25,145 nucleotides of DNA from a virus (IMGVR_UViG_3300046011_008871:1-25145), one strand, 5' to 3'; positions 11,805 through 22,101 are shown, counted from the first letter of the stretch. Notes: generated by a model from the letters alone, not told the origin. Program-made: numbers and translations.

Positions 11805-12098
11805 ATGATGGAATCAGTAATAACATTTTTAGGTGGATTTATGCTAGGTGCGCTTTCTATGTATTTGCCATTACATAAAAAGCTTTCAAATGAACGAGAT
11901 AAAAATGAAAAAGAATTAATACAATCGATAAATGATAAAAAAGCCGTAATCAGTGAACTACAAAATTATGTAAAGTTACAATCAAGAACTAGGCAACAAA
12001 TAGACAAACTAACAAAATTAACACAAGAAGAGGAAACACCAAAACCGCGTAAGAAACCTCGCAAAAGAAAGCCCAAAAAAACCTCCTCAACAATGTAA
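11805..12098 (+). CDS. Membrane-anchored coiled-coil protein with basic tail
   Basis: These 97 residues start with one membrane span (about 4-22: SVITFLGGFMLGALSMYLP), then a charged helix likely to form a coiled coil (about 25-72: KLSNERDKNEKELIQ), then a very basic Pro/Lys tail (KPRKKPRKRKPKKTSSTM). AGAGGA precedes two ATG codons; the first is used here. It is the last gene before a strong terminator. The layout, a membrane anchor with a basic cytoplasmic tail, could tether DNA or RNA to the membrane, but no family is recognised. Confidence 0.7.
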   Translation: MMESVITFLGGFMLGALSMYLPLHKKLSNERDKNEKELIQSINDKKAVISELQNYVKLQSRTRQQIDKLTKLTQEEETPKPRKKPRKRKPKKTSSTM

Positions 12099-12111
12099 GA
12101 AATAAACAAAT

Positions 12112-12160
12112 AAAAAAAAGTAGATAGTTATTTTTTAGTAAGCTATCTACTTTTTTCTTT
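12112..12160 (+). terminator. Intrinsic terminator ending the rightward metabolism block
   Basis: A-run plus GTAGATAG (12114-12127) pairs with CTATCTAC plus T-run (12143-12156), a 14-bp stem with a 15-nt loop and a T-rich tail. The A-run makes it able to work in both directions. It separates 8251-12098 from 12189 onward. Confidence 0.9.
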
Positions 12161-12188
12161 TTAATAAACAACAATATTGGTAAAATAT

Positions 12189-13252
<1,064 letters not shown>

Positions 13253-13256
<4 letters not shown>

Positions 13257-13684
13257 AAACACTTCGATGTGCAAATAGCGATTCAGGTAATAAGTATTAT
13301 ACAGGGCATACTTGTAACAATATAGTTCCAGTATCTGAATCAACTGAAAAGGTTGTATGCTGGGCGTGTGTTGTTAGATTACTTGGAAATCCTGCTGTAA
13401 AGCAGGAAGTGCAAAAGAATATAGGATTTCCTCGTGGTTGGAAATTTATGTCTGAATATGTTGATGCAGATGGAAACGTTTATCATAAAGGTATAATACA
13501 ACCAGAGCTTAAAGGTACAAAATCTCCATCAAAAATAAAAAAACAAAAGGTAAAGAAAAAAGAAAATGATGTTGATTTTGAAAAAATAAAAGAATTAAAA
13601 ACAAAAATAAAATTAGAAAAAGATTTGAAGAAAAAGAGAAAATTAGAAAATAAGTTAAGTTCTATTATCCGAGGTGCATACTGA
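13253..13684 (+). CDS. Zinc-ribbon-like protein with a Lys-rich tail
   Basis: The N-terminal 40 residues carry four Cys spaced C6-x14-C21-x14-C36-x2-C39 (LRCANSDSG, GHTCNN, VVCWACVV), a good fit to a treble-clef or ribbon zinc site. A central segment follows (GFPRGWKFMSEYVDADGNVY). The last 60 residues are almost all Lys and Glu helix (KIKKQKVKKKEND, LKTKIKLEKDLKKKRKLENK). It overlaps the previous stop (ATGA) and the next start by one base. Nucleic-acid or protein binding is likely; the exact role is unknown. Confidence 0.7.
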
Positions 13685-14316
13685 TGAATTTATACGATGA
13701 GCCAGCATTTGACAAAAAAACAAAACAACCAGAAGATCAAAAATCATTCATGGATCCATACATATCACGTATTCTAACTGAGTTGGAGTATGGATTGAAT
13801 CTAGATAATGGTGTTTTATATATAAACAGCGAAATCGAAGATTTTGTTTTTTATGAAGTTGTATCTAAAATAAATGCAATACTGCAATTTAGAAAACATT
13901 ATCAATTAGATGAAGAAGCACCAGTCACTTTAGTTATAAACTCAAGTGGTGGAAATGTTTATTCTGCAATAGCTATAATTGATTATATGCGAAAACTAAA
14001 CATAAAAGTAAATACGATATGCAGAGGAAGAGCAATGAGTGCTGCTGCATTGATACTGACATGTGGAACAGGGGTCAGAGCCGCATCAGAAAATTCAACT
14101 ATTATGTTTCATGAAGTATCATCTGATTTCTTTGGCAAATCCTCAGATGTAAAGCAAAGTGTAAAGCATCTACAGACACTTGAAGAATCTGTATTTAGAC
14201 TACTAGAGTCAACTACAACAAAATCAAAAGATTGGTGGAAAGAAAACTGTATAAAAGATACATACTATACACCAAATGATGCAGTTCAGCTAGGAATAAT
14301 TGATAAAATTTTATGA
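13684..14316 (+). CDS. ClpP-like serine protease
   Basis: This 210-residue protein has the ClpP/crotonase fold: VTLVINSSGGNVYSAIAIID near 89-109, the nucleophile in GRAMSAAALIL (S119), the His in NSTIMFHEVSS (H143) and the Asp in IKDTYYTPNDAVQLGIID (D192). The S-H-D spacing (24 and 49) is nearly that of bacterial ClpP (25 and 49), so the triad is intact. An unusual N-terminal 30 residues (YDEPAFDKKTKQPEDQK) lack the normal ClpP start. In phages ClpP-type proteases can serve as prohead maturation proteases. Here the gene lies upstream of the late sigma factor and away from any capsid gene in view, so a regulatory or host-directed role is just as possible. GAGG precedes the ATG. Confidence 0.9.
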   Translation: MNLYDEPAFDKKTKQPEDQKSFMDPYISRILTELEYGLNLDNGVLYINSEIEDFVFYEVVSKINAILQFRKHYQLDEEAPVTLVINSSGGNVYSAIAIIDYMRKLNIKVNTICRGRAMSAAALILTCGTGVRAASENSTIMFHEVSSDFFGKSSDVKQSVKHLQTLEESVFRLLESTTTKSKDWWKENCIKDTYYTPNDAVQLGIIDKIL

Positions 14317-14603
14317 TTTACATCGTTATACTTTTAGTTATTCTGTTAGGAATAAGCATATACGCTAACATAAACATATTAAAAAAATATGAAATAGCAG
14401 AGCAGTATAATGCAAATACATTTTTATTTATTTCAGATATGGAAAAAATAGTGAATGAAATGTATTCAGAACTTAAAGCAATTGATCGCCGTGGTAGCTT
14501 TGAAGCAGATGATGAAGTTGGATACTTTTTCAAAACACTTAGTACCATTATAACTGATTTATCACAATATATGTCAAATTTTAATTCCAATGAAGGTAAT
14601 TAA
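14313..14603 (+). CDS. Small membrane-anchored protein
   Basis: It is 96 residues long with an N-terminal membrane span (about 2-20: IYIVILLVILLGISIYANI) and a soluble, probably helical and acidic part (YEIAEQYNANTFLFISD, RRGSFEADDEVGYFFKTL). The short RGSFEADDEVG segment looks conserved in type among T4-like phages, from memory rather than by search. It starts in an ATGA overlap with the ClpP-like gene and ends one base into the sigma factor gene, so the three are co-translated. Function is unknown. Confidence 0.7.
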   Translation: MIYIVILLVILLGISIYANINILKKYEIAEQYNANTFLFISDMEKIVNEMYSELKAIDRRGSFEADDEVGYFFKTLSTIITDLSQYMSNFNSNEGN

Positions 14604-15322
14604 TGGCTACAAGAAAAAAAAGGCAAAAAATATATTTTACAAAGGATACTGAAAATGCCATAGTGTTATATAATAATTCGATTGATGAGATGGAACGTAA
14701 TATTATTTATACGAATCATATTCACGCAGCATTTGATAAATTGGCGGAAAATATAATACATACATTTAAATTTTATCATTTTGATGTACCACATGAAGAT
14801 GTAAAACAAGAAGTTGTTTCATTCTTAATAGAAAAAATAGATAAATACTCCCAGGATAAAGGGAAAGCATTTTCATATTTCAGTATAGTTGCTAAAAATT
14901 ATTTAATAGCTCATAATAATTTAAATTATCAAATTAAACAGAAAAAAAGAGCAATTGAAGTAATAGATAGCGAACGTAATATAATAAATGAGCACAAAAG
15001 AAATGAAAAAAATCAAGAAACATACGATTTTACGGAAGAATTTGTAATTTTCCTAGAAAAAAATATAGATAAGCTATTTATAAAAAGCAAAGATATTGAA
15101 ATTGCTGAGGCAGTTAAAGATCTTTTTAAAAATAGAGAAAACATAGAAAATTATAACAAAAAAGCCTTATACATTTTAATTAGAGAACGAACTAATGCAA
15201 AAACACAAAATATAACATCTGTGATAAATTATATCAAAGAATTATATTTAAAATTGTATGAGATTTATTGTGAAATTGGAAGTATAAAAAATATTAACAC
15301 GGAAGATTTACATGAGCACTGA
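14603..15322 (+). CDS. 55: Late transcription sigma factor, T4 gp55-like
   Basis: This protein resembles the sigma factors that T4-like phages use to direct host RNA polymerase to TATAAATA-type late promoters. The 239 residues are longer than T4 gp55 (185). The sigma region-2-like part spans about 40-110 (HAAFDKLAENIIHTF, HEDVKQEVVSFLIEKIDKY, GKAFSYFSIVAKNYLIAHNN), where the Y-F-S-I-V-A-K-N segment is the typical core-binding helix. No region 4 (-35 recognition) is visible, as expected for gp55. The C-terminal part is Lys/Asn-rich helix. AAGG precedes the ATG. Sliding-clamp and coactivator genes are not in the window. Confidence 0.85.
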   Translation: MATRKKRQKIYFTKDTENAIVLYNNSIDEMERNIIYTNHIHAAFDKLAENIIHTFKFYHFDVPHEDVKQEVVSFLIEKIDKYSQDKGKAFSYFSIVAKNYLIAHNNLNYQIKQKKRAIEVIDSERNIINEHKRNEKNQETYDFTEEFVIFLEKNIDKLFIKSKDIEIAEAVKDLFKNRENIENYNKKALYILIRERTNAKTQNITSVINYIKELYLKLYEIYCEIGSIKNINTEDLHEH

Positions 15323-15680
15323 TTTTGAAATATTCTCAAATAAAAAATTTTCAGATTTATTAAAAGATATATACGATAATTCAAGGAAGAAAGATCGTCA
15401 AATAAATCTTTTAATTTCTGAATTAAAACCATTGGTGAAATCAACAAATGATGCATCAATGATTGTTCCTCTTATAAAAGAATATCTTGAGGTTGGCGTT
15501 AAAAATGATGAGCATCTTGTAAAGCTAGCAGCTATTGTTCAAAGAATAATGGCAAATGGTCCGCAAAGTTCTGATGATGGGTTTATTATTTCTGAAGAAG
15601 AGAAGAAGCAAATATTAGATGCAATTGAATCTGTAGAAACACAATCAAATAATATAACGATACCAGAACGAAATGTATGA
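15312..15680 (+). CDS. Hypothetical helical protein between sigma factor and hub
   Basis: It has 122 residues, overlaps the sigma factor gene by 11 bases and the hub gene by 8, and has a GGAAG site. It is mainly helical (KFSDLLKDIYDNSRKKDRQ, ASMIVPLIKEYLEVGVKND, EEEKKQILDAIESVETQ). The position in the late cluster suggests a virion assembly helper or a co-regulator of late transcription, but no motif supports either. Confidence 0.7.
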   Translation: MSTDFEIFSNKKFSDLLKDIYDNSRKKDRQINLLISELKPLVKSTNDASMIVPLIKEYLEVGVKNDEHLVKLAAIVQRIMANGPQSSDDGFIISEEEKKQILDAIESVETQSNNITIPERNV

Positions 15681-16920
15681 GTTATTTTCAAAAGATCAGC
15701 AGCTAGAATTTATTCAAGCAGAGGTATTGGCGATTGATTATGCCGGTTATTATAGGCGTAATGGATATTACATGATATCATGTAGACCTGTTGGGTCTAA
15801 AACAGATAATGAAATAGTTAATGCTATACCACTGGATTACAATATAAAAAGACTACCAATTGTTGGTGAAATTGTATTACTTGTAGCCGCATTATCTGCT
15901 TTTTCAACTGCAAGATCTTCGGGAAAAACTCTTTATTATCTGAACTCGGTACCAGTGCATAAGAGTTACAATCACAACGCACTACCAACTGTAACAAATA
16001 AGGGAGCATTGTATTCAAAACAACAAGATTCTTATCAAGATTCCTTAACAACCGGTAGAGTAAAGATACAAAAAACAGAAGCACCCTTAATTGATAGAAA
16101 TTTTGAAGAAAAATCAGAATTGAATCCACTTCAAATGTTTAGTGGGGACATGATAGTAGAAGGTAGGTTTGGGAACTCATTAAGATTTGGAAGCACAATA
16201 AAATCCGATCATCCGTTTGGCGCTGCACCAGCGTGGAGTCAAGGTAGGTCACAGGTTGGAGATCCGATTACAATATTATCCAACGGAAGAAAAAAATCAT
16301 TAGGCAATAATAGATTAACAATAGAATCTATAAATGAAGATGATTCATCAATTTGGTTAACATCTGGGCAGCAGTTATTTTTTGCACCTGCATCTGCTAT
16401 AACAAACGTATTGCGTAATAATAAGTTTGATTCTTTCATTAAAAGCAATTTCTCTGGCAATCAGATACTGCTATCAAGTGATAGAATAAATCTAAATGCA
16501 AAAAAATATGAAGTAAATATTTTTAGTAAAACGGCTATAAATCTAGCAGCTGAAGTTGGTATATCAGTAGAGTCAGACAAAGTTATAGAAGTTGAATCAG
16601 GACGTATAAATTTAGGAATAAACGCAACACATCCGGCGTTGCTAGGTGACGTAACGTTTGATTTGTTAACTAAATTATGTGATACTTTGATGGAATTGTG
16701 TGATAAGCTAACACAAGAGACACATCCAACTGGCGTTGGTCCATCCGGTCCTCCTATCAATGCATCTGCATATGTTCAAACAAAGCAATCAATAAATCAA
16801 ATAAAATCAGAATTACCAAAAATAAAATCAAATTTGGTATTTTTGAACAAGTCAAAATTTGCATCAGATGAAGCAGACAAAGAATCAAAAGAAAAATTTA
16901 AAGAAAACTTGAGATCATAA
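15673..16920 (+). CDS. 5: Baseplate hub / tail spike protein, gp5-like
   Basis: This is the central hub and membrane-piercing spike of a contractile tail. The first 100 residues form an OB-fold-like part (FIQAEVLAIDYAGYYRRNGYY, LPIVGEIVLLVAALSAF). The middle has the diagnostic segment DMIVEGRFGNSLRFGST (about 158-174) and GDPITILSNGRKKS. A beta-rich stretch (about 240-310: ILLSSDRINLNAKKYEV) looks like the repeating spike helix. The C-terminal third has THPTGVGPSGPPIN and a charged helical end. T4 gp5 carries a lysozyme domain between its OB fold and spike; none is present here, and wall hydrolysis appears to sit in the next two genes. Confidence 0.85.
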   Translation: MYELFSKDQQLEFIQAEVLAIDYAGYYRRNGYYMISCRPVGSKTDNEIVNAIPLDYNIKRLPIVGEIVLLVAALSAFSTARSSGKTLYYLNSVPVHKSYNHNALPTVTNKGALYSKQQDSYQDSLTTGRVKIQKTEAPLIDRNFEEKSELNPLQMFSGDMIVEGRFGNSLRFGSTIKSDHPFGAAPAWSQGRSQVGDPITILSNGRKKSLGNNRLTIESINEDDSSIWLTSGQQLFFAPASAITNVLRNNKFDSFIKSNFSGNQILLSSDRINLNAKKYEVNIFSKTAINLAAEVGISVESDKVIEVESGRINLGINATHPALLGDVTFDLLTKLCDTLMELCDKLTQETHPTGVGPSGPPINASAYVQTKQSINQIKSELPKIKSNLVFLNKSKFASDEADKESKEKFKENLRS

Positions 16921-18897
16921 ATGGAAGCAACTTTAGAAAATGCTAAATATTTGTATTTTGATGCCGTTGCGTTTACAACTATTTCAGATTTAGACCCGGA
17001 TAAATTTCCAAGTACGGTGCATGCTGCAACGAGATTTGCTGATGCCGCTAAAGAGTTATATGAAGTCATGTTTGCAAACAAAACAGCCGGAAATCCCCCG
17101 GTTCAGGAGCACTTAGACCTTGCAAATAAAATTATAACAAAATATAATCAGACGATAGATGCTATTAAACAATCAGACGCTAGTTTTGGAGCAACGCTTG
17201 ATATATCGTATAAATCAACCGGTGAAATAATAAATTTAGAAAAACTATACATAGAGGAATCTACTAGGATCGGGAATCCAGTTTCAACTAATACGTCAGT
17301 AGTTACTACAACTGAAACTGCGCCACCTGCGCAACAAACACAAATTCCACCAGAAAAACAGCCAAAAAAAGATTTACCACCGGCAAATAAACCAACACCA
17401 AATAATACCAGCACACCTCCGCCGCAATCGGATGATTATGATAAACGAACAACTAATTTATCAAATAAAGAAGTTGAACGAATAAACACTAGCCAAGTTC
17501 CAAATGAAAAGGAATCCGCCGAAGATAATGAACCAGATATATTAGATACGTTATCAGTTGGTTCAGATGGATTGGTTGTTGTTTCAAGCGAACGAAGAAA
17601 TCAATTATTGTCTGGTGATGGAACTGGATTTTCGTATAATTATACACCTGGTCAGTATGGGATGCCACGAAAAGGACCAGTTGATGCATCCAACATTACT
17701 GTTAAAAATACCGGGTTTAGTATATCAGTTGTTAAATCATCTGAAACTGATGGAGAAATAATATATAAGATCAAAATAGAAAATGATGGTAAAAATTGTT
17801 TATATCTGGATCAAATAATTGAAATATCCGGCACAGACCTATCTAATGTAAACCCAGACACAAAAAAATCACAGTTTGAACCTACAAACTTAGGTACAAA
17901 CGGAGTGTCAACCAATATCACAGACAACACTACATTTATTAAAAATTTTGTCTCAAATGTTGATAATTTGCAATCACAAACAAATGCTCCATTTTCAGTA
18001 GGGGTTCCTCAACATCTAAAGCAGAAAGACAATCAAAGCGAACCGTTGTGTTCAACAAACTCAGAGAAAAAAGAGGAAGATAAAGGAAATAATAATTCTG
18101 AAAATAAAGAACAACAATCCGATAAAACTGATTCAAAGAAAACAGAAAAAGAAGGAAAAGTTGATTTATCAAAATTGCAAATAGAAACAATAAACGAATC
18201 AGAAAAATGGGTTGGTTTTTATGAGGATACCCGTTCAGATAGACCTAATACAAAGGATTTTGGTGAAAACAAACCAAACGTGCGCGTAGATGAAACTGGC
18301 AATATTATCGTTGATACCTCATTGATGGAAAATATGTTTAAGTATGCAGGTTGGTCAAAGGCTGGTGGGTTAAAATGGCCTTACTGCATGTCATTTGCAT
18401 TTATGGTGGCGTATAAAGGGGCACTCGCTGCCGGTGATTCTGAATACCTAAAGTTTTTAGATGAGGCAAGAAAAAAAGGACTTGCAACGAGTACACAGGG
18501 ATTTTATAGATATGCCAAAGAAAAGGGATTTATATTCCAAACACCGGTGCCTGGCTGTGTTGTAATTTTGCAAAGTCTTAAGGATAAATCCAAGGGTCAT
18601 GGGATTATAATTGGAAAAAATGTTGAAGTCTGGGCATTAGAAAATAAAAAATGGGTCTTTGAAACAGTGCAAGCAAATACGTCAGGTGAAACTGGAACTG
18701 CATTAACAGAAGGTGTTTTCTACAAAACAATTGGATTTAAACCAGATGGTGTTTCAATTGTAGTATCACAAGATGGAATACCATATTTTAGATATTTGGG
18801 TTGTATTGTACCAGAATCAATACGAAAGCAAGTTGGTGAAACAGATGAAATATTAACAAAAGCTTTTGTTACTGATTGGACAAATGAAAAAGAATAA
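16921..18897 (+). CDS. Tail-associated protein with CHAP-like peptidoglycan hydrolase domain
   Basis: This is a 658-residue, multi-part protein. Residues 1-110 are helical. About 120-200 is a Pro/Thr/Gln linker (TETAPPAQQTQIPPEKQ), 200-370 is a beta-type middle (SDGLVVVSSERRNQLLSGDG) and 375-415 is a very charged linker (KKEEDKGNNNSENKEQQ). A cysteine hydrolase domain at about 470-610 follows. Its catalytic set is Cys489 in KWPYCMSFAF, His560 in GHGIIIG and a polar residue in ETVQANTSG (N586), in the order of CHAP domains. It would cut peptide cross-links in the cell wall during injection. The ATG directly follows the hub stop. The CHAP assignment rests on motif order, with NlpC/P60-like as the alternative. 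Confidence 0.8.
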   Translation: MEATLENAKYLYFDAVAFTTISDLDPDKFPSTVHAATRFADAAKELYEVMFANKTAGNPPVQEHLDLANKIITKYNQTIDAIKQSDASFGATLDISYKSTGEIINLEKLYIEESTRIGNPVSTNTSVVTTTETAPPAQQTQIPPEKQPKKDLPPANKPTPNNTSTPPPQSDDYDKRTTNLSNKEVERINTSQVPNEKESAEDNEPDILDTLSVGSDGLVVVSSERRNQLLSGDGTGFSYNYTPGQYGMPRKGPVDASNITVKNTGFSISVVKSSETDGEIIYKIKIENDGKNCLYLDQIIEISGTDLSNVNPDTKKSQFEPTNLGTNGVSTNITDNTTFIKNFVSNVDNLQSQTNAPFSVGVPQHLKQKDNQSEPLCSTNSEKKEEDKGNNNSENKEQQSDKTDSKKTEKEGKVDLSKLQIETINESEKWVGFYEDTRSDRPNTKDFGENKPNVRVDETGNIIVDTSLMENMFKYAGWSKAGGLKWPYCMSFAFMVAYKGALAAGDSEYLKFLDEARKKGLATSTQGFYRYAKEKGFIFQTPVPGCVVILQSLKDKSKGHGIIIGKNVEVWALENKKWVFETVQANTSGETGTALTEGVFYKTIGFKPDGVSIVVSQDGIPYFRYLGCIVPESIRKQVGETDEILTKAFVTDWTNEKE

Positions 18898-18945
18898 AAA
18901 TACAAACCAAACTATTTAATTATATCGTAGTTACTGGAGACATAA

Positions 18946-20322
18946 ATGGAAGGAACATATAATTTAGGTGAATCTAGCCCGAATTTGTTAACACATGCAA
19001 ATTATATGTGGAATTTTTATAAGGACCACGGATATTGGATAAATCGTACTGTTAAAAATATAATAGAACAAACACAAGGAACGTCTGCAGAATGGGGTGC
19101 AAACCGCCCTAAACGTTCCGATGTCTATCTAATGTTTAATGCTGCAATCGGAGAAGCATTTAAAAATAATGCGTCAAATCAGTATGTTTCTAATACTTCA
19201 AATTCTTACAGAGCAGCCGCATATCAAATATCAGCTATAGCTGGTGTAGAAACAGGTGGTACCTACAATTATCGTTCTAGAGCAACGAGACCATTTGGCA
19301 CATCACCGTCTGCAAGAGGTGGGTTTCAAATTCAATTTAAATCAGATGGAAACCATAAAGGCTATTCAAACATCTTTAATGTACAATACACCGATTCAGA
19401 CGCTTACCGCCCACAGATACAGAATATACCATACAATCAAATACCAGAGTCCATACGAGGTTCTGCGTATGATTTTTATGATGCATCAACTAGGGTAATA
19501 AGAAGATTTTCTGATAAAGCTAGTAGTATAATTGAAATAAGAAATAAGCACGGAATACAACCTGCATCAGAAAATGATCCAATGCTTGGTCCATGGGGTT
19601 TATATTTGTATTGGAATCAAGGATCGGGAAACGGACCAGAAATATTAGATGCCTATTTAGACCCATCAAAACGAAATAACCCAATATCCGCTTATACAAG
19701 TGCAACTGGCCAATCATGGGCAAAGGGTCATAGAAAACTAACAAAATCAGGCAGGAGCGTATCTGTTAGTCCGGGAGATTTGACCGTTAAAGAATGGGTT
19801 GATGCTATGCGATGGGCATTAAATGTATATTTTTATATATCATGTAATGCATGTGTAGCAAGGGCACTTAATTATAAAGTTTTTCCTAGTGGAACAAAAT
19901 ATCAATCAATTATAAACAATGGAACACTTGACTGCAAACCGTTGCAAGCAACAGCACAGGGTTATGCAAAGTGGGATGGGATAAATACGTACCCACAGGG
20001 TGCATCCAAGATAACAAGTAATGTGATTAAACCAGCAGGAAATCCCGCTAGACGAAGCACTGCACATTCGTATGCAAACCAAAACACTGGATACTATGAC
20101 ACTCAAGCATCAAGACAGCGTCAAAATGCACATGCAAGAAACTACACAAAAGCATGTGATTGTGGATTTGTTGCAAATACGTCATATGAATTTGAAGTAA
20201 AGTATAGAAAAAATGAACAAGCAATTGACCCAACAACAAAGCAAAAACGAAGAGATTGGTTATATTTGGAATTTATTGGAAATTTTGATAATAAAAAATC
20301 TGTATTAATTTATATTAAGTAA
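18946..20322 (+). CDS. Tail protein with lytic-transglycosylase-like domain
   Basis: The 458-residue protein has AIAGVETGG with a likely catalytic Glu (E102), then GGFQIQF (125-131) and GLYLYWNQGSG (W223, N224, Q225). These follow the order E-S/T-G-G ... G-x-x-Q-I ... Y-x-N-x-G seen in SLT-type transglycosylases and goose-type lysozymes, although the second motif is modified. The middle is Tyr/Ser-rich and there are five Cys, including CNAC and CDCG pairs, possibly a metal site or disulfides. It starts 48 bases after the CHAP-like gene, with GGAG upstream. It probably cuts the glycan strand next to its neighbour, which cuts peptides. The family is inferred from short motifs only. Confidence 0.6.
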   Translation: MEGTYNLGESSPNLLTHANYMWNFYKDHGYWINRTVKNIIEQTQGTSAEWGANRPKRSDVYLMFNAAIGEAFKNNASNQYVSNTSNSYRAAAYQISAIAGVETGGTYNYRSRATRPFGTSPSARGGFQIQFKSDGNHKGYSNIFNVQYTDSDAYRPQIQNIPYNQIPESIRGSAYDFYDASTRVIRRFSDKASSIIEIRNKHGIQPASENDPMLGPWGLYLYWNQGSGNGPEILDAYLDPSKRNNPISAYTSATGQSWAKGHRKLTKSGRSVSVSPGDLTVKEWVDAMRWALNVYFYISCNACVARALNYKVFPSGTKYQSIINNGTLDCKPLQATAQGYAKWDGINTYPQGASKITSNVIKPAGNPARRSTAHSYANQNTGYYDTQASRQRQNAHARNYTKACDCGFVANTSYEFEVKYRKNEQAIDPTTKQKRRDWLYLEFIGNFDNKKSVLIYIK

Positions 20323-20326
20323 ACCA

Positions 20327-21775
20327 ATGGATGCAATAACCTACGCAAAGAAAAATAAAATACCTATTAAAAATATACCGCCATCAAATTTAAAAACTGG
20401 CATAATAACTGCATTTTTATTACGTAAAAGCAGAGAACGTACTTCGGTTAAAAGTCAAGCAATATCAAATACGGTTAGTAGCTTGTATCAATCGGTATCA
20501 ACATATGCAGATGCAGACTGCTCTAGAATAACATATACATCTCCATACGATGGCACAGACTTTCTATCATACGCAAACGCACAGTCTAATATACTTGATA
20601 AACTATTATTATTAAACCCAAAACAAATAGGAATCATAAATGAATATATGGAATGTGTTTTTGATTATGGAAATCAAGTACATTATTTAACTGCAAAGCA
20701 CAACATAGTCCCAGTATTTACAAAAGAAGAAGATATCGGCATACCAACACAAACATCGCTTGATTCAAATAAAATTGGATTTGCTGATTCACTGTTTAAT
20801 TCAAAAAATAAAAACATATATTCATATGGGGATTTGAATTTAAATAATATGGTATTTTCTAGTGTTTTATCTTCATTTAGAATTACAGACTACGAACAAC
20901 AGTTTCTTTACAAGTCACCTGCCCCGTGTAAGTATTTTGAATCTTCTAGTTTTTATTCTATGCCATTTACAAAACCAATAACAGAACAAACTGGTGCGTT
21001 GGCAGTACCTGGAGAAGAAGTACAACTAATTAGGAGTTCTGATACAGGAAGTAGTGATGGTTTTGAAAATCCATTTGATGATATAGATTATAGCGAAGAT
21101 TTTGCATATTACGATGAATTCAGTAATTACCAGATTGATTCAGTACAATCTCCATTTTTTGTTTCATTGGATGGATCGATCTTTAATGAAAAATTACAAA
21201 TTGATGTAACAAATCCATTATGGAAAGCAAATACTGTAAAAATTGAAAAAGATAACCATTATAATTCATTTGGCTCTGATATATCATATAAACCAACAGA
21301 AGACGCTATGTCATTACTGGATACAGCGATGACTAGAATATATTCTTGGAAATCTTGTTTAGTTGTATTTGAAAAGGAAAACAAAGGAAATTCAAATTTA
21401 TTTAACTCATCTTATGAATATGTTTTACTTGTTGGATTAAAAACACGTAAATATAAAATAACAGATAAAATTGATAAGCTATTTTATATACACGTTGGTG
21501 ATAATTATATTAATAGCGATAAGTTCTCTAAAAAGGATATATTTTTATTAACATCATCATTAAAAACTATGTTAAAAACATATAATGCAGATAAAGTACA
21601 CTTTTTTGATTTATCGGCACATTCCGGTGGTAATATATGCCCTAATGGATTACTATTTGGTATAGACACTGAAATTTCAAATCAAATAGTAAATTTTGTT
21701 AATAAACGAGATAACTTGTTCGTAAAGTTAAATGATACAATAGAAAATATTTATGAATTATTTGAACAAATATAG
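20327..21775 (+). CDS. Probable virion structural protein, unknown fold
   Basis: These 482 residues lie between the wall-hydrolase genes and gp25 in the baseplate cluster. The N-terminus is basic (KKNKIPIKNIPPSNLKTG). There follow Ser/Tyr-rich beta-type segments (YTSPYDGTDFLSY, FRITDYEQQFLYKSPAP), an acidic loop (ENPFDDIDYSEDFAYYDE, about 243-260) and an alpha/beta C-terminal half (SYEYVLLVGLKTRKYK, ADKVHFFDLSAHSGG). No domain is recognised. A baseplate or hub-associated role is inferred only from neighbours. It starts 4 bases after the previous stop without a strong SD. Confidence 0.65.
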   Translation: MDAITYAKKNKIPIKNIPPSNLKTGIITAFLLRKSRERTSVKSQAISNTVSSLYQSVSTYADADCSRITYTSPYDGTDFLSYANAQSNILDKLLLLNPKQIGIINEYMECVFDYGNQVHYLTAKHNIVPVFTKEEDIGIPTQTSLDSNKIGFADSLFNSKNKNIYSYGDLNLNNMVFSSVLSSFRITDYEQQFLYKSPAPCKYFESSSFYSMPFTKPITEQTGALAVPGEEVQLIRSSDTGSSDGFENPFDDIDYSEDFAYYDEFSNYQIDSVQSPFFVSLDGSIFNEKLQIDVTNPLWKANTVKIEKDNHYNSFGSDISYKPTEDAMSLLDTAMTRIYSWKSCLVVFEKENKGNSNLFNSSYEYVLLVGLKTRKYKITDKIDKLFYIHVGDNYINSDKFSKKDIFLLTSSLKTMLKTYNADKVHFFDLSAHSGGNICPNGLLFGIDTEISNQIVNFVNKRDNLFVKLNDTIENIYELFEQI

Positions 21776-21783
21776 GGATTAGT

Positions 21784-22101
21784 ATGAAAACGGAATTATT
21801 TGAAAAAATGATAAGAAAAATAATAAGAGAAGAATTGGAATATTATAATTCCAAACTTATTAATGAAATTGCTCAAATAAAAAAGGCACAACAACCTCAG
21901 AATAAAAAGGAAACATCTGTGCCACCACAAGGAAATAATTCTTTATATGAAGGATTGTCTAGATTTAGAAACGAATTGCAATCAGAATATAATGAATTTA
22001 GTGAAACACAGGAAATGAGTTTTGGAAATGCGGAAATACCAGATGAATTAAAAAAGGTATTTAACCGTGATTATTCAGAATTAATGAAAAAATTTAAATA
22101 A
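21784..22101 (+). CDS. Small coiled-coil protein upstream of gp25
   Basis: These 105 residues begin with a charged helix (TELFEKMIRKIIREELEYYNSKLINE), go through a Gln/Pro linker (AQQPQNKKETSVPPQGNN) and end in another charged helix (IPDELKKVFNRDYSELMKKFK), in segments under twenty residues each. AGGGA precedes the ATG, and the stop overlaps the gp25 start by one base. It could be a baseplate assembly helper, but no family is recognised. Confidence 0.7.
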   Translation: MKTELFEKMIRKIIREELEYYNSKLINEIAQIKKAQQPQNKKETSVPPQGNNSLYEGLSRFRNELQSEYNEFSETQEMSFGNAEIPDELKKVFNRDYSELMKKFK

